Assembly: GCF_040567655.1 (NCBI RefSeq)
Contig: NZ_JBEXAC010000004.1
Coordinates: 62,001 to 126,000, forward strand
DNA from: Chitinophaga sp. H8
GTDB taxonomy: Bacteria; Bacteroidota; Bacteroidia; Chitinophagales; Chitinophagaceae
Direction of reading: 5' to 3'
DNA length: 64,000 nt
The notes under the pieces are model-generated. The model saw nothing but the letters and a program-made list of their open reading frames with translations. It had not been told where the DNA came from and searched no databases. Made by a program: the position numbers and the translations under genes. Below, piece by piece: positions 9,273-17,180 of this stretch. The first letter of the stretch is position 1, and each line of letters starts with the position of its first letter.

Positions 9273-10382
9273 ATGACATTCAATCATTTTCTCTATAAAA
9301 GATGGAAAATCACACTGCCATTATGGTGTATTATCAGCCCTGTAATAGGCTTGCTGTTGTTAGGACTGGCCGGAGAACAGCAAAGTGGTATTTTCACCGC
9401 TATTATGGGCATCTCATTGATTAGTGTGGTATTATCCGCAGTGCATCATGCAGAAGTAGTGGCCCATAGAGTGGGAGAACCTTATGGTACGCTCATCCTG
9501 GCCCTGGCCATTACTGTTATCGAGGTTTCTCTGATTGTTTCCATTATGCTTACTGAGGCAGCGCAGGAATCCACCTTAGCACGGGATACCGTTTTTGCAG
9601 CGATTATGCTGATTCTTACAGGGATCATTGGCATGTCTTTATTCCGGGGCGGCTACATTTATAAGGAACAACCTTTTATTAAACAAGGTGTCAGTGCTTC
9701 ATTGGTAACTTTAACGGCTATTTCTATTTTAACGCTGGTGTTGCCTAATTACACGACTACCGAAGCGGGGCCTATTTATTCCAGCAGCCAGTTGATATTT
9801 GTAGCTATTATTTCCCTGATACTATATGGCAGCTTTATTGCCGTTCAAACAGTACGCCACCGGGATTATTTTCTGCCAGGTGATGCCACAGCAGAAGATG
9901 AAGATGCACACGCTGCACCACCTTCCAATTTAACTTCATTAGTTAGCCTGCTTCTTTTAATAGTGGCATTGGCAGTAGTAGTACTGCTGTCAAAAAAATT
10001 ATCCCCTACCATCGAAGCTATTGTCATTGATCTGGGCGCTCCCAAAAGCCTCGTAGGGGTGATCATTGCAGCAGTTATTCTGCTACCGGAAGGGATTGCC
10101 GCTATCAGGGCAGCCGCTAAAAACCGGCTTCAGACAAGCCTGAACCTGGCATTAGGTTCTGCCCTGGCCAGTATCGGCCTTACTATTCCTGCGGTAGCTA
10201 TAGTAGCCTATTTTGGAGGATTCTCGGTTACCCTGGGTATCGATGCTAAGTCCACTTTACTGCTCATACTCTCCCTGTTCACCGTCAGTATTTCTTTTAA
10301 CGCCGGTAAAACCAATATCCTGCAAGGTATCGTACTGCTGGTGATATTAGCTACTTATCTGTTCATTACAATAGTTCCCTGA
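9273..10382 (+). CDS. chaA: Calcium/proton antiporter, ChaA-type
   Basis: A 369-residue inner-membrane protein with about 11 hydrophobic segments. It carries the two acidic motifs of the Ca2+:cation antiporter superfamily: the first repeat with HHAEVVAHRVGEPYGTLILA and AITVIEVSL, the second with ILLPEGIAAIRAA and LNLALGSALASIGLTIPAVA. These match ChaA, which exchanges Ca2+ or Na+ for protons. A short hydrophilic acidic loop (about 205-215, TAEDEDAHAA) separates the halves. It starts 203 bases after the preceding gene and ends just before a strong hairpin, so it is probably a single-gene transcript. Confidence 0.9.
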   Translation: MTFNHFLYKRWKITLPLWCIISPVIGLLLLGLAGEQQSGIFTAIMGISLISVVLSAVHHAEVVAHRVGEPYGTLILALAITVIEVSLIVSIMLTEAAQESTLARDTVFAAIMLILTGIIGMSLFRGGYIYKEQPFIKQGVSASLVTLTAISILTLVLPNYTTTEAGPIYSSSQLIFVAIISLILYGSFIAVQTVRHRDYFLPGDATAEDEDAHAAPPSNLTSLVSLLLLIVALAVVVLLSKKLSPTIEAIVIDLGAPKSLVGVIIAAVILLPEGIAAIRAAAKNRLQTSLNLALGSALASIGLTIPAVAIVAYFGGFSVTLGIDAKSTLLLILSLFTVSISFNAGKTNILQGIVLLVILATYLFITIVP

Positions 10383-10404
10383 GAAATGATTTATTCGGGC
10401 AGGA

Positions 10405-10424
10405 GGGCGGGATTGATCCCGCCC
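10405..10424. terminator. Bidirectional GC-rich hairpin terminator
   Basis: GGGCGGGA (10405-10412) pairs with TCCCGCCC (10417-10424) around a TTGA loop. It lies between the convergent antiporter and VOC genes, 4 bases from the VOC stop. Confidence 0.7.
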
Positions 10425-10427
10425 TTC

Positions 10428-10934
10428 CTATTTATTATAAGCCGCTTCCAATGCCTTGAGATCAAGTTTCTTCATTTTAAATAAAGCGCTCATCATCCTG
10501 CCTGTTTTTGATTTATCCGGATCCTGCAGCATATCAGTGAGCGCTTCAGGTACAATTTGCCAGGATACACCAAACTTGTCTTTCAACCATCCACACACTT
10601 GTGCTTTTTCATCACCTCCGGCGGTCAGCCTGTCCCAGTAATAATCTACTTCTTCCTGTGAGGCACAGTTGATAATAAAGGAGACCGCTTCATTAAATTT
10701 GAAGTGAGGGCCTCCATTCAGCGCTACGAACTCCTGTCCTTCAATCATAAATTCTATTGTCAGCACTGTTCCTTCCGGCATACCGTGTATTTCAAATCCT
10801 TCACTGCCATAATAGGCTACTCTTCCTATCTGTGCATCCTTGAAGATAGACATGTAAAAATTTACGGCTTCTTCTGCATTCCTGTCAAACCAAAGGTTTG
10901 AGGTTATTTTCTGATTAGAAATTCTCTTTTTCAT
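10428..10934 (-). CDS. VOC family protein (PhnB-like glyoxalase fold)
   Basis: A 168-residue cytoplasmic protein of the vicinal-oxygen-chelate fold, of the PhnB / '3-demethylubiquinone-9 methyltransferase-like' type. The N-terminal ITSNLWFDRNAEEAVNFY, the central EFVALNGGPHFKFNEAVSF and the C-terminal CGWLKDKFGVSWQIVP with a trailing helix are hallmarks of this group. Function is usually unassigned; relatives are small-molecule binding or resistance proteins. The ATG at 10934 is supported by a canonical -7 box 50-60 bases upstream. Confidence 0.85.
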   Translation of the reverse strand: MKKRISNQKITSNLWFDRNAEEAVNFYMSIFKDAQIGRVAYYGSEGFEIHGMPEGTVLTIEFMIEGQEFVALNGGPHFKFNEAVSFIINCASQEEVDYYWDRLTAGGDEKAQVCGWLKDKFGVSWQIVPEALTDMLQDPDKSKTGRMMSALFKMKKLDLKALEAAYNK

Positions 10935-10986
10935 TTCAGTACTTTTTTAAGTGATAAATTAGCTTGCCTGCTATTAAGTAGTCCTG

Positions 10987-10994
10987 CAAAAATA
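10987..10994 (-). promoter_or_regulatory. Candidate -7 box of the VOC gene
   Basis: On the minus strand the sequence is TATTTTTG followed by C, an exact TAnnTTTG match about 53 bases upstream of the ATG. No good -33 element is visible. Confidence 0.4.
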
Positions 10995-11120
10995 GCATGC
11001 TCACTATCAACTGGAGCGGTGCAGAAGCGACTTTCTGAAGGGGTATTAAGGACATCTGCCCGTCGCCTCCTCCCCCTTATTTTGTCGCTTTCGCCCTGTT
11101 ATCCTTATAAAAAGAGACAG

Positions 11121-11128
11121 TAAATTTG
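11121..11128 (+). promoter_or_regulatory. Candidate -7 box of the DUF1801 gene
   Basis: TAAATTTG is an exact TAnnTTTG match 32 bases upstream of the ATG at 11161. No -33 TTTG at the expected spacing. Confidence 0.4.
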
Positions 11129-11160
11129 AACTATCTTATTAATCACTAAAAGATAAAAGC

Positions 11161-11544
11161 ATGAAAGGCAATCTTGCTGCAAACATAGATGAATACATAG
11201 CTGGATTCCCCAAAGAAACCCAGCAACTATTGGAAACGGTGCGGACCACCATCAAAAAAGCAGCCCCTGAAGCCGAAGAGGCTATCAGTTATGCTATACC
11301 TACCTTTAAATTACATGGTAACCTGGTGCATTTTGCAGCCTTTAAAAATCATATTGGTTTCTATCCTGCCCCCAGAGGAATCGAAGCATTTAAAAAGGAG
11401 CTTGCTGTCTATGAAGGAGGCAAGGGCACGGTACAATTCCCCATAGATCAGCCATTACCTTTAGGCTTAATCAGTAAAATTGTAAAATTCAGAGCGAAAG
11501 AAAATATAGCGCTTGCAAAGGCCAAAAAGGCCAAAAAGAAATAG
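11161..11544 (+). CDS. DUF1801 / iron-chaperone-like protein
   Basis: A 127-residue cytoplasmic protein. The sequence IDEYIAGFPKETQQLLETVR near the start, PEAEEAISYAIPTFK in the middle, and HIGFYPAPRGIEAFKKELA define the DUF1801 (YdhG-like, frataxin-fold-like) family. Members are sometimes annotated as iron chaperones, but few have been studied. The C terminus is a lysine/alanine-rich tail (AKAKKAKKK). It is flanked by opposite-strand genes and so is transcribed alone. Confidence 0.85.
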   Translation: MKGNLAANIDEYIAGFPKETQQLLETVRTTIKKAAPEAEEAISYAIPTFKLHGNLVHFAAFKNHIGFYPAPRGIEAFKKELAVYEGGKGTVQFPIDQPLPLGLISKIVKFRAKENIALAKAKKAKKK

Positions 11545-11624
11545 CCGCCTTTAAGCAGTATTAAAACATGCAGAAAACGACCCTATTGCTGTCAGGGCCA
11601 ATATGCTGCTATGGCGGGTTGTGC

Positions 11625-12077
11625 TTAACCTTTTCTAAAATCAAAAGCCCCTTTCCGCAGGTTAATACCATATTCCAGATAGGCTTTCAGACAAGCCAGG
11701 AAGTTCGCCCATCCTTCTGCGTTACCACCCAGCCATGCAATCCCCGCTTCATTGTTTTCCATTTCTCCCTCAGTGATTTTTACTACGGTACTATTACCCG
11801 GGGCAGCAGTAAGCGTCATTTCCACCTGGTTCTTTTTGCCTTCTCCCATTTCCCATTCGTAAGACACGAATTCATTCATTCTGATCTTCAAAACTTTTAT
11901 GGGAAACCTTTCCTCATATTCCGGGAATTTCCACAACAACTCCTTTCCCTCTTCCATCTTCCCGGAACTTTCCGAAATAAAATAATTAGACATTTTTTTG
12001 TCGTCTACAATGGCTTCAAACACCTCATTCACGGGTTTGGAAATCTGTATGCCTGCATTAACTCTTAATAAACTCAT
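11625..12077 (-). CDS. SRPBCC (AHSA1-like) domain protein
   Basis: I place the start at the ATG at 12077, giving about 150 residues; an earlier in-frame ATG at 12137 would add a hydrophobic stretch that overlaps the upstream gene and does not belong to the fold. The family pattern is clear: GIQISKPVNEVFEAIVD at the start, the central KLLWKFPEYEERFPIKVL-type strands, and a C-terminal helix GWANFLACLKAYLEYG. SRPBCC proteins of this AHSA1/START-like type bind hydrophobic ligands in a deep cavity; the ligand here is unknown. The upstream gene on the same strand is DUF92. Confidence 0.82.
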   Translation of the reverse strand: MSLLRVNAGIQISKPVNEVFEAIVDDKKMSNYFISESSGKMEEGKELLWKFPEYEERFPIKVLKIRMNEFVSYEWEMGEGKKNQVEMTLTAAPGNSTVVKITEGEMENNEAGIAWLGGNAEGWANFLACLKAYLEYGINLRKGAFDFRKG

Positions 12078-12118
12078 AACAATAGGTATTAAATGATTAA
12101 TTGCATCAGAAAAAAAAG

Positions 12119-12847
12119 TTAACAAAATAACAAACACAATCCTTGCGCTACCAATGCAGCAAAAAGGGTATTCAGAAAATTCACAATATCATTCCCGATA
12201 TAATGTTTGCGCTCCAGGGAAGCCCCCAGTACAGAATCAGCCAGATTACCCAATATCCCTGCCAATACAATGAAGAGACATCGCTCATCAAACCCCGCCA
12301 TGATCGCATATATCACGGCTATGATCATGGCGCCTCCGGCCCCCAACAAAGTACCTTCCAGACTTACTACACCATCCAGCCCTTTAGGTTCTTTCTTTAA
12401 AGTTAATATATTATAGAAACTACGGCCATATACAGTACCTAATTCAGAGGAAAGTGTATCAGCAGTGGCAGCAGCCAGACTCGCTGCCAACATCATGATG
12501 TACATTGCTACACGTTCAGGGTCAATTATCGCCAATAGCGCCATCCCTGCGGCAACGCCTCCATTTGCCAGCACCTGACCGGTTTTTCTTTGTTCAGGAT
12601 GCAGCCCATCTCCGCTAACCTTCGCTTTTAAATCTTTCCTGTGGGCAGTTGCTAATGTACCCAGTACAAAAAATGTTCCTAACATGCAGATCCCGCCATA
12701 TCCGGCACCAGCAAATACCAGTGCTCCCACCAATCCTCCTGTTATAGCTGCCGGTACCGATAATTTGCCTGCTCTTACACATACCACCATAACAGCAATA
12801 AGCAATACCGTGGCAATGACCAATTCACGAATAGATAATTCCAGCAT
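12119..12847 (-). CDS. DUF92 (TIGR00297) integral membrane protein
   Basis: About 242 residues from the ATG at 12847, with six or seven hydrophobic segments. Diagnostic stretches are GKLSVPAAITGGLVGALVFAG, GQVLANGGVAAGMALLAI, the ADTLSSELGTVYG motif and the end ERKHYIGNDIVNFLNT. This family includes the plant phytyl-phosphate kinase VTE6 and is related to CTP-dependent polyprenol kinases, so a role in isoprenoid-phosphate metabolism is possible but unproven here. It follows a GNAT gene by 17 bases (5 if a TTG at 12859 is used), so the two are cotranscribed. Confidence 0.85.
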   Translation of the reverse strand: MLELSIRELVIATVLLIAVMVVCVRAGKLSVPAAITGGLVGALVFAGAGYGGICMLGTFFVLGTLATAHRKDLKAKVSGDGLHPEQRKTGQVLANGGVAAGMALLAIIDPERVAMYIMMLAASLAAATADTLSSELGTVYGRSFYNILTLKKEPKGLDGVVSLEGTLLGAGGAMIIAVIYAIMAGFDERCLFIVLAGILGNLADSVLGASLERKHYIGNDIVNFLNTLFAALVAQGLCLLFC

Positions 12848-12864
12848 ATAAGCTACCAAACTAT

Positions 12865-13401
12865 TTAAACATCTTCCTTAATAGTGAGTTTCATCATCAG
12901 GTCTGTTTGCTCATCCTTCCCTAGTTTAAATGCATGCGTTCCAAACCGGACAAACCCATTTTTTTCATAGAATCCAAGCGCTTTCACGTTCTTCTCCCAA
13001 ACACCTAACCATATATAGTCCACTTTTTGCTCCCTGGCTATTTCCATCGCCTTATTAAACAACAACTGCCCGATTTTTTCCCCATGAAATTCTTTCAGCA
13101 CATAAATCCGTTCTATTTCCATACCGCCCGGATCCTGCAACTCCGTTTGTGCCGTACCAAAATTCACCTTCAAATAACCTACCGCGCTACCTGCCCGCAT
13201 TGCAAAATAAAACAGGGAATCAGGATGATTAATTTCCTTCCTTAACTGCTCCGTTGTGAGCGAGGTATCCAGATAATGCTGCATATTTTCCGGCGTATTC
13301 ACCGGGGAAAAAGTTTCAGAAAATGTTTGCCGGCTGAGTCGTAGTAACAATTCCACATCATCCGAAGTAATCCTCACCAGTTGTATATCCTGTTTGTGCA
13401 T
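12865..13401 (-). CDS. GNAT family N-acetyltransferase
   Basis: A 178-residue acetyl-CoA-dependent transferase. The GNAT core is visible: strand 4 plus the acetyl-CoA loop IERIYVLKEFHGEKIGQLL, with the Q/RxxGxG/A equivalent reading HGEKIG, then KVDYIWLGVWEKNVKALGFYEKNGFVRFG, the classic motif B region with the 'ekN..A..fYek.GF' pattern. The acceptor substrate is unknown; the layout resembles PaiA/SpeG-like members. It is the first gene of a pair with DUF92 and is divergent from another GNAT gene across about 134 bases. Confidence 0.87.
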   Translation of the reverse strand: MHKQDIQLVRITSDDVELLLRLSRQTFSETFSPVNTPENMQHYLDTSLTTEQLRKEINHPDSLFYFAMRAGSAVGYLKVNFGTAQTELQDPGGMEIERIYVLKEFHGEKIGQLLFNKAMEIAREQKVDYIWLGVWEKNVKALGFYEKNGFVRFGTHAFKLGKDEQTDLMMKLTIKEDV

Positions 13402-13535
13402 TGATCAAAGCATTAATGTGTTCCCGTATAATAGATTAAAGTTACATTTTTACCAGCTGGTTTGCCGGATTCCCGGCAAAATAAGTAAGGCACAAGTACA
13501 TCTTCCTTCGTAACTTGCCGCATTATTATACAAAT

Positions 13536-13988
13536 ATGCATACATCTGCTATACATAACGCTTCCTCAGACAATTATCCAGAAATTACCGCTGTTTGGGA
13601 GGCTTCCGTAAGGGCCACTCATCATTTCTTAACAGAAGCAGACATTCAGTTCTATAAGCCGCTGGTATTAAATGAATACTTAAAATCCGTTACGCTTTAT
13701 TATATCAAAGGAGCTAACAACGATATACAAGGTTTCATAGGTATTGCCGCGGATAAAATTGAGATGCTTTTTATCCATCCTGATGCGAGGAGGAAAGGAC
13801 TAGGCAAATTGCTGCTACAGTATGCCGTAAAAGAGGCCGCCGCCTTTAAGGTAGATGTAAACGAGGAGAATGAACAGGCAGTGGCTTTTTATGAGCACAT
13901 GGGGTTTGTGGTAGTAAGCCGTTCTCCGCTGGATGGTTCCGGCAAGCCACACCCTATTCTATCCATGGAATTAAACATTCCTCAATAA
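13536..13988 (+). CDS. GNAT family N-acetyltransferase
   Basis: About 150 residues from the ATG at 13536; an in-frame TTG 21 bases upstream is less likely. The acetyl-CoA-binding loop IEMLFIHPDARRKGLGKLLL contains the R-x-x-G-x-G/A signature, followed by VDVNEENEQAVAFYEHMGF. It resembles YhhW/YjaB-type putative acetyltransferases. The gene is divergent from the other GNAT gene and ends just before a very strong hairpin. Confidence 0.85.
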   Translation: MHTSAIHNASSDNYPEITAVWEASVRATHHFLTEADIQFYKPLVLNEYLKSVTLYYIKGANNDIQGFIGIAADKIEMLFIHPDARRKGLGKLLLQYAVKEAAAFKVDVNEENEQAVAFYEHMGFVVVSRSPLDGSGKPHPILSMELNIPQ

Positions 13989-13990
13989 AG

Positions 13991-14027
13991 AACGGCACAG
14001 CAAAAGCAGTGCTTTTGCTATGCCGTT
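13991..14027. terminator. Strong bidirectional terminator
   Basis: AACGGCA (13991-13997) with TGCCGTT (14021-14027) and AGCAAAAGC (13999-14007) with GCTTTTGCT (14011-14019) form one long hairpin with a single C/A mismatch and a 3-base loop. It separates the convergent GNAT gene and FAD oxidoreductase. Confidence 0.8.
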
Positions 14028-14045
14028 GTCATTCATATTGACCAC

Positions 14046-15677
14046 TTATTCAGGTAATGCCAGTACTTGTGCATCTTTCAGTAATCTTTTGCTGAGGATG
14101 CTGTAATCCACCTGCTGAACATCCTTTTTACCATCAATGGCCAGTACAGCCGCCGTAGCTGTTGATTGGCCCAGCACCATAAACGTCCACTCCAGGCGGA
14201 TAGCGCCATATGCGATGTGGCTGGAAGATGGACAGGTAGGGGTGAGCAGATTGGTACATTCTGTCTTCCTGGGTACCAGTGCCCGATAGGAAACCGGCAA
14301 TGGGCGCCAGGAACCGGCAGGTTCAAAAATAAACCCTTCATTGTAGGCATAACCATCTTTCACAATTCTTCTCACACTATGTACATCCGGAGGCCAGAAT
14401 GCCACTCCTACAGGATCTTCTACAGGGGTAGGATTAGGTTTCAGAATATGATGCTCGGTGATCACATAGTCCGACACCATCCTGCGCGCATCCCGGATAT
14501 AAAACATATGCGGCCAGCCTTCATTATCTGTAAATTCATCTTTGGCAAGTCCCCAGGCAGCCCACTCCTGTTGCAATTCCGGGGCCAGCTTCGCAACGGC
14601 GGTGTCATTGGCCAGGAAATAAAAAAGCCCTTCCGTAAAACTCCTATGCTCATTATACACCCGTTTCCGGGTGGCATAGTTTCCTCCCGGGTAATCCACA
14701 TTCATACCATAAAGGTTATGCGACAGGTCATGCCAGGCACCTAAATCAGATTTACCATTTGGGACACTGGCCCATGGGCGCAGTAAATGCCCCCCGGCTT
14801 TCAGATAACGGACATAGATTTCATAATTCTTCCGGTCATAATCAGCAGGCTGTTTAAAAGGAATACGGTTATCCGGATCTCTGCTTAAACAAGCCCGGAA
14901 ACAATAGGCCTGCAGATGTTTATCTGCAGCACCTGGTGTACCAATCTCCCCTTTCTGGATGGCAGGGATTAATCCGCTTTCAGGATCGCCGGGGATAACG
15001 TAGGGATCTACCTTTACCTGAAATTGTGCATGTGTAGTTACACCCCGTATCCCGTTTAATGTTTCGCCGTATTGCGCATTAGCTTCCCGGCCAATCACCG
15101 TAGCAACCCCCGCAGCTGCCAGCAAATCGCCTTCATAGGTAGCGTCAATAAACATTTTTCCGCTGATGGTTTTACCATCTTCCAGTTTTATCCTGGTAAT
15201 ACGGGTACCTTTTTTTGTCACTGCCTGCGGGCTCTCTACCAAACGGGAATTAATCAAAAGGGCTATTTTATATGCTGCCAGCCAGTCCAGGATCACCTTT
15301 TCTCCTACATGTGGCTCATGCGGCCAGAGATCATGGTTCTTTATCCTGCGCTGCAAAGCTACTTCAAATGCTTCCCGCCGGCCATACACACTGGCTATAC
15401 GCCGGTAAAACTCTAGTGCCAGCCCTCCTACTGCTACACTGTTCTGAAATGCCGGCTGGCTGTCAATATCCGTCACGCCAAGGCCATTCACCAGGATGCC
15501 GCCAATATGGGCAGATGGTTCTATTAATGCGACTGTCTTGCCCATTTTAGCAGCCTGTATAGCGGCTGTAAATCCACCCGGTGATCCTCCATATACTACT
15601 ACATCATAACTGGATTGTGCCAGTGTGATGACCGACAGCAGGCACAGTCCTGCTGCAAATAAATATCTCAGTTTCAT
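14046..15677 (-). CDS. Exported FAD-dependent oxidoreductase of a SusCD locus
   Basis: About 543 residues from the ATG at 15677. A Sec signal (LRYLFAAGLCLLSVITLAQS) precedes a Rossmann FAD-binding start, YDVVVYGGSPGGFTAAIQAA, with a relaxed GxGxxG. The ALIEPSAHIGG and GLGVTDID stretches fit the FAD_oxidored (PF12831) family of periplasmic dehydrogenases found in Bacteroidetes polysaccharide loci. A C-terminal TCPSSSHIAYGAIRLEW segment also fits. The product probably acts on a sugar or sugar acid released by the locus. It lies 29 bases downstream of SusD and ends the five-gene transcript running from the sigma factor. Confidence 0.85.
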   Translation of the reverse strand: MKLRYLFAAGLCLLSVITLAQSSYDVVVYGGSPGGFTAAIQAAKMGKTVALIEPSAHIGGILVNGLGVTDIDSQPAFQNSVAVGGLALEFYRRIASVYGRREAFEVALQRRIKNHDLWPHEPHVGEKVILDWLAAYKIALLINSRLVESPQAVTKKGTRITRIKLEDGKTISGKMFIDATYEGDLLAAAGVATVIGREANAQYGETLNGIRGVTTHAQFQVKVDPYVIPGDPESGLIPAIQKGEIGTPGAADKHLQAYCFRACLSRDPDNRIPFKQPADYDRKNYEIYVRYLKAGGHLLRPWASVPNGKSDLGAWHDLSHNLYGMNVDYPGGNYATRKRVYNEHRSFTEGLFYFLANDTAVAKLAPELQQEWAAWGLAKDEFTDNEGWPHMFYIRDARRMVSDYVITEHHILKPNPTPVEDPVGVAFWPPDVHSVRRIVKDGYAYNEGFIFEPAGSWRPLPVSYRALVPRKTECTNLLTPTCPSSSHIAYGAIRLEWTFMVLGQSTATAAVLAIDGKKDVQQVDYSILSKRLLKDAQVLALPE

Positions 15678-15706
15678 CAAATCTCAAAGTTTTAAAGCCC
15701 GATAAT

Positions 15707-17167
15707 CTAGTACCCTTCATTTTGTATTAAAGCAGTATTGGCATCCACTTCCCGCTGAGGAATAGGCATTAATACCTGGTAGGCTTTAATAGGTGCATCC
15801 CTGCCAAAACTGTTTTCGGCTTTTACCGCTGCTTCCAGCCTGCCGGTACGTACAAGATCAAACCACCGCTGTCCTTCAAAACAGAACTCCAGCCGGCGCT
15901 CTTCCAGGATCGCATCTTTAAATGTGGTCTTTGACAGGCCCTTTAACGGATCCAGTCCGGCACGCTTACGCACTTTATTAATGGCATCATATGCTTCTCC
16001 ATCCGGTGCGCCTTTGGCTTCATTCAATGCCTCAGCATAGATGAGTAACACTTCAGAATAACGCATATACGGCCAGCTGGTACCTCCCTGTGAACCTATC
16101 TTTGTAGTAGGATCTGCTAATTTCCAGAAAGAAACAGCCAGTGCGGGGTCTGTTGTTTCTACAGATAATTGCACCGTTTGCTGCGTAGCAGGATGTACGT
16201 AAGAGGTCAGGAAAGTAACGGCTTTACGTTTATCAGTAGCTATATATTTATCAAACAGCGATTTGCTTACCCGGAAAATACCGAAGCCATTACTGGGTAC
16301 AATAGGTGCACCCCGCGGGGCATAGCCGGTAGTAAAGGAATTACCCTGTACATCTGTTACAAACAATACTTCAAAAAGCGATTCTTTACCACAGCGATTC
16401 TTCAGTGCAAATACATCTGCATAATCTTCCCACAGGTCATATACTTTCCCGTCTATTACTTCTTTCGCCTTGTTGGCTGCCTGCTGCCAGTATGGTGAGT
16501 TGGCTGTATTCCCTGCCCTGGTAAGATATACTTTGGCAAGCAAACCTTTTGCAGCTCCCTGTGTTGCCCTGCCTGCATTACTGCCGGTATATCCTTTGGG
16601 CAACACCGTTTCTGCATCTTTCAGGTCTGCTTCTATCTGGTTGTACACATCATCCAGCTTGGCTTTTGGCGCCATTACCCCATCCAGAGAAGTGATTTCC
16701 TGCGTTACCAAAGGCACCTCACCATAAAAACGCACCAGGTTAAAATAATGCAGTGCCCGTAAGAACTTGGCTTCCCCCACATACTGCTTCTTTAAGGTTT
16801 CATCCATTCCAATACCTGGTATACGGGCTATGACTACATTGGAAAACTGAATACCCCTGTACGCTGTGCTCCAGATCTGCCCGGTGTATACATTGGAAGG
16901 AGCCATGGTGTATTTCCACAGCGCAATCCTGTCTGCGCTTCCTGTCAGGAACGGTATGCCATCATCTGCACCAATTACATTGGGTGTTAGAATATGTTCA
17001 TTGCGATATACATCGTACAGCATAGCATAGGCACCGGTAACGGCAGCTTCTGCGTCTGCTGCATTTTTATAAAAGGTGCTGGTACCTTTCCATCCTGCCG
17101 GAGCGAGGTCCAGGTTAGGTTTACAGCTTATGATCAGAAAAGTGAATATTATAACGAGGTATTTCAT
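15707..17167 (-). CDS. RagB/SusD family nutrient-binding lipoprotein
   Basis: A 486-residue surface lipoprotein that caps the SusC transporter. The signal peptide ends in IISCKPNLDLAP with lipobox cysteine 15. The TPR-like body carries the SusD hallmarks: FYKNAADAEAAVTGAYAML, AYRGIQFSNVVIARIPGI, AKFLRALHYFNLVRFYGEVP and the C-terminal EERRLEFCFEGQRWFDLVRTG followed by AYQVLMPIPQREVDAN. It starts 13 bases after SusC, on the same strand, as is usual. The glycan bound cannot be deduced. Confidence 0.95.
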   Translation of the reverse strand: MKYLVIIFTFLIISCKPNLDLAPAGWKGTSTFYKNAADAEAAVTGAYAMLYDVYRNEHILTPNVIGADDGIPFLTGSADRIALWKYTMAPSNVYTGQIWSTAYRGIQFSNVVIARIPGIGMDETLKKQYVGEAKFLRALHYFNLVRFYGEVPLVTQEITSLDGVMAPKAKLDDVYNQIEADLKDAETVLPKGYTGSNAGRATQGAAKGLLAKVYLTRAGNTANSPYWQQAANKAKEVIDGKVYDLWEDYADVFALKNRCGKESLFEVLFVTDVQGNSFTTGYAPRGAPIVPSNGFGIFRVSKSLFDKYIATDKRKAVTFLTSYVHPATQQTVQLSVETTDPALAVSFWKLADPTTKIGSQGGTSWPYMRYSEVLLIYAEALNEAKGAPDGEAYDAINKVRKRAGLDPLKGLSKTTFKDAILEERRLEFCFEGQRWFDLVRTGRLEAAVKAENSFGRDAPIKAYQVLMPIPQREVDANTALIQNEGY

Positions 17168-17180
17168 GATGCGTCCAATT

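Noticed and set aside
12078..12137. Upstream start for the SRPBCC gene
   Set aside because: It adds a hydrophobic stretch not part of the fold and overlaps the DUF92 gene; the ATG at 12077 fits.
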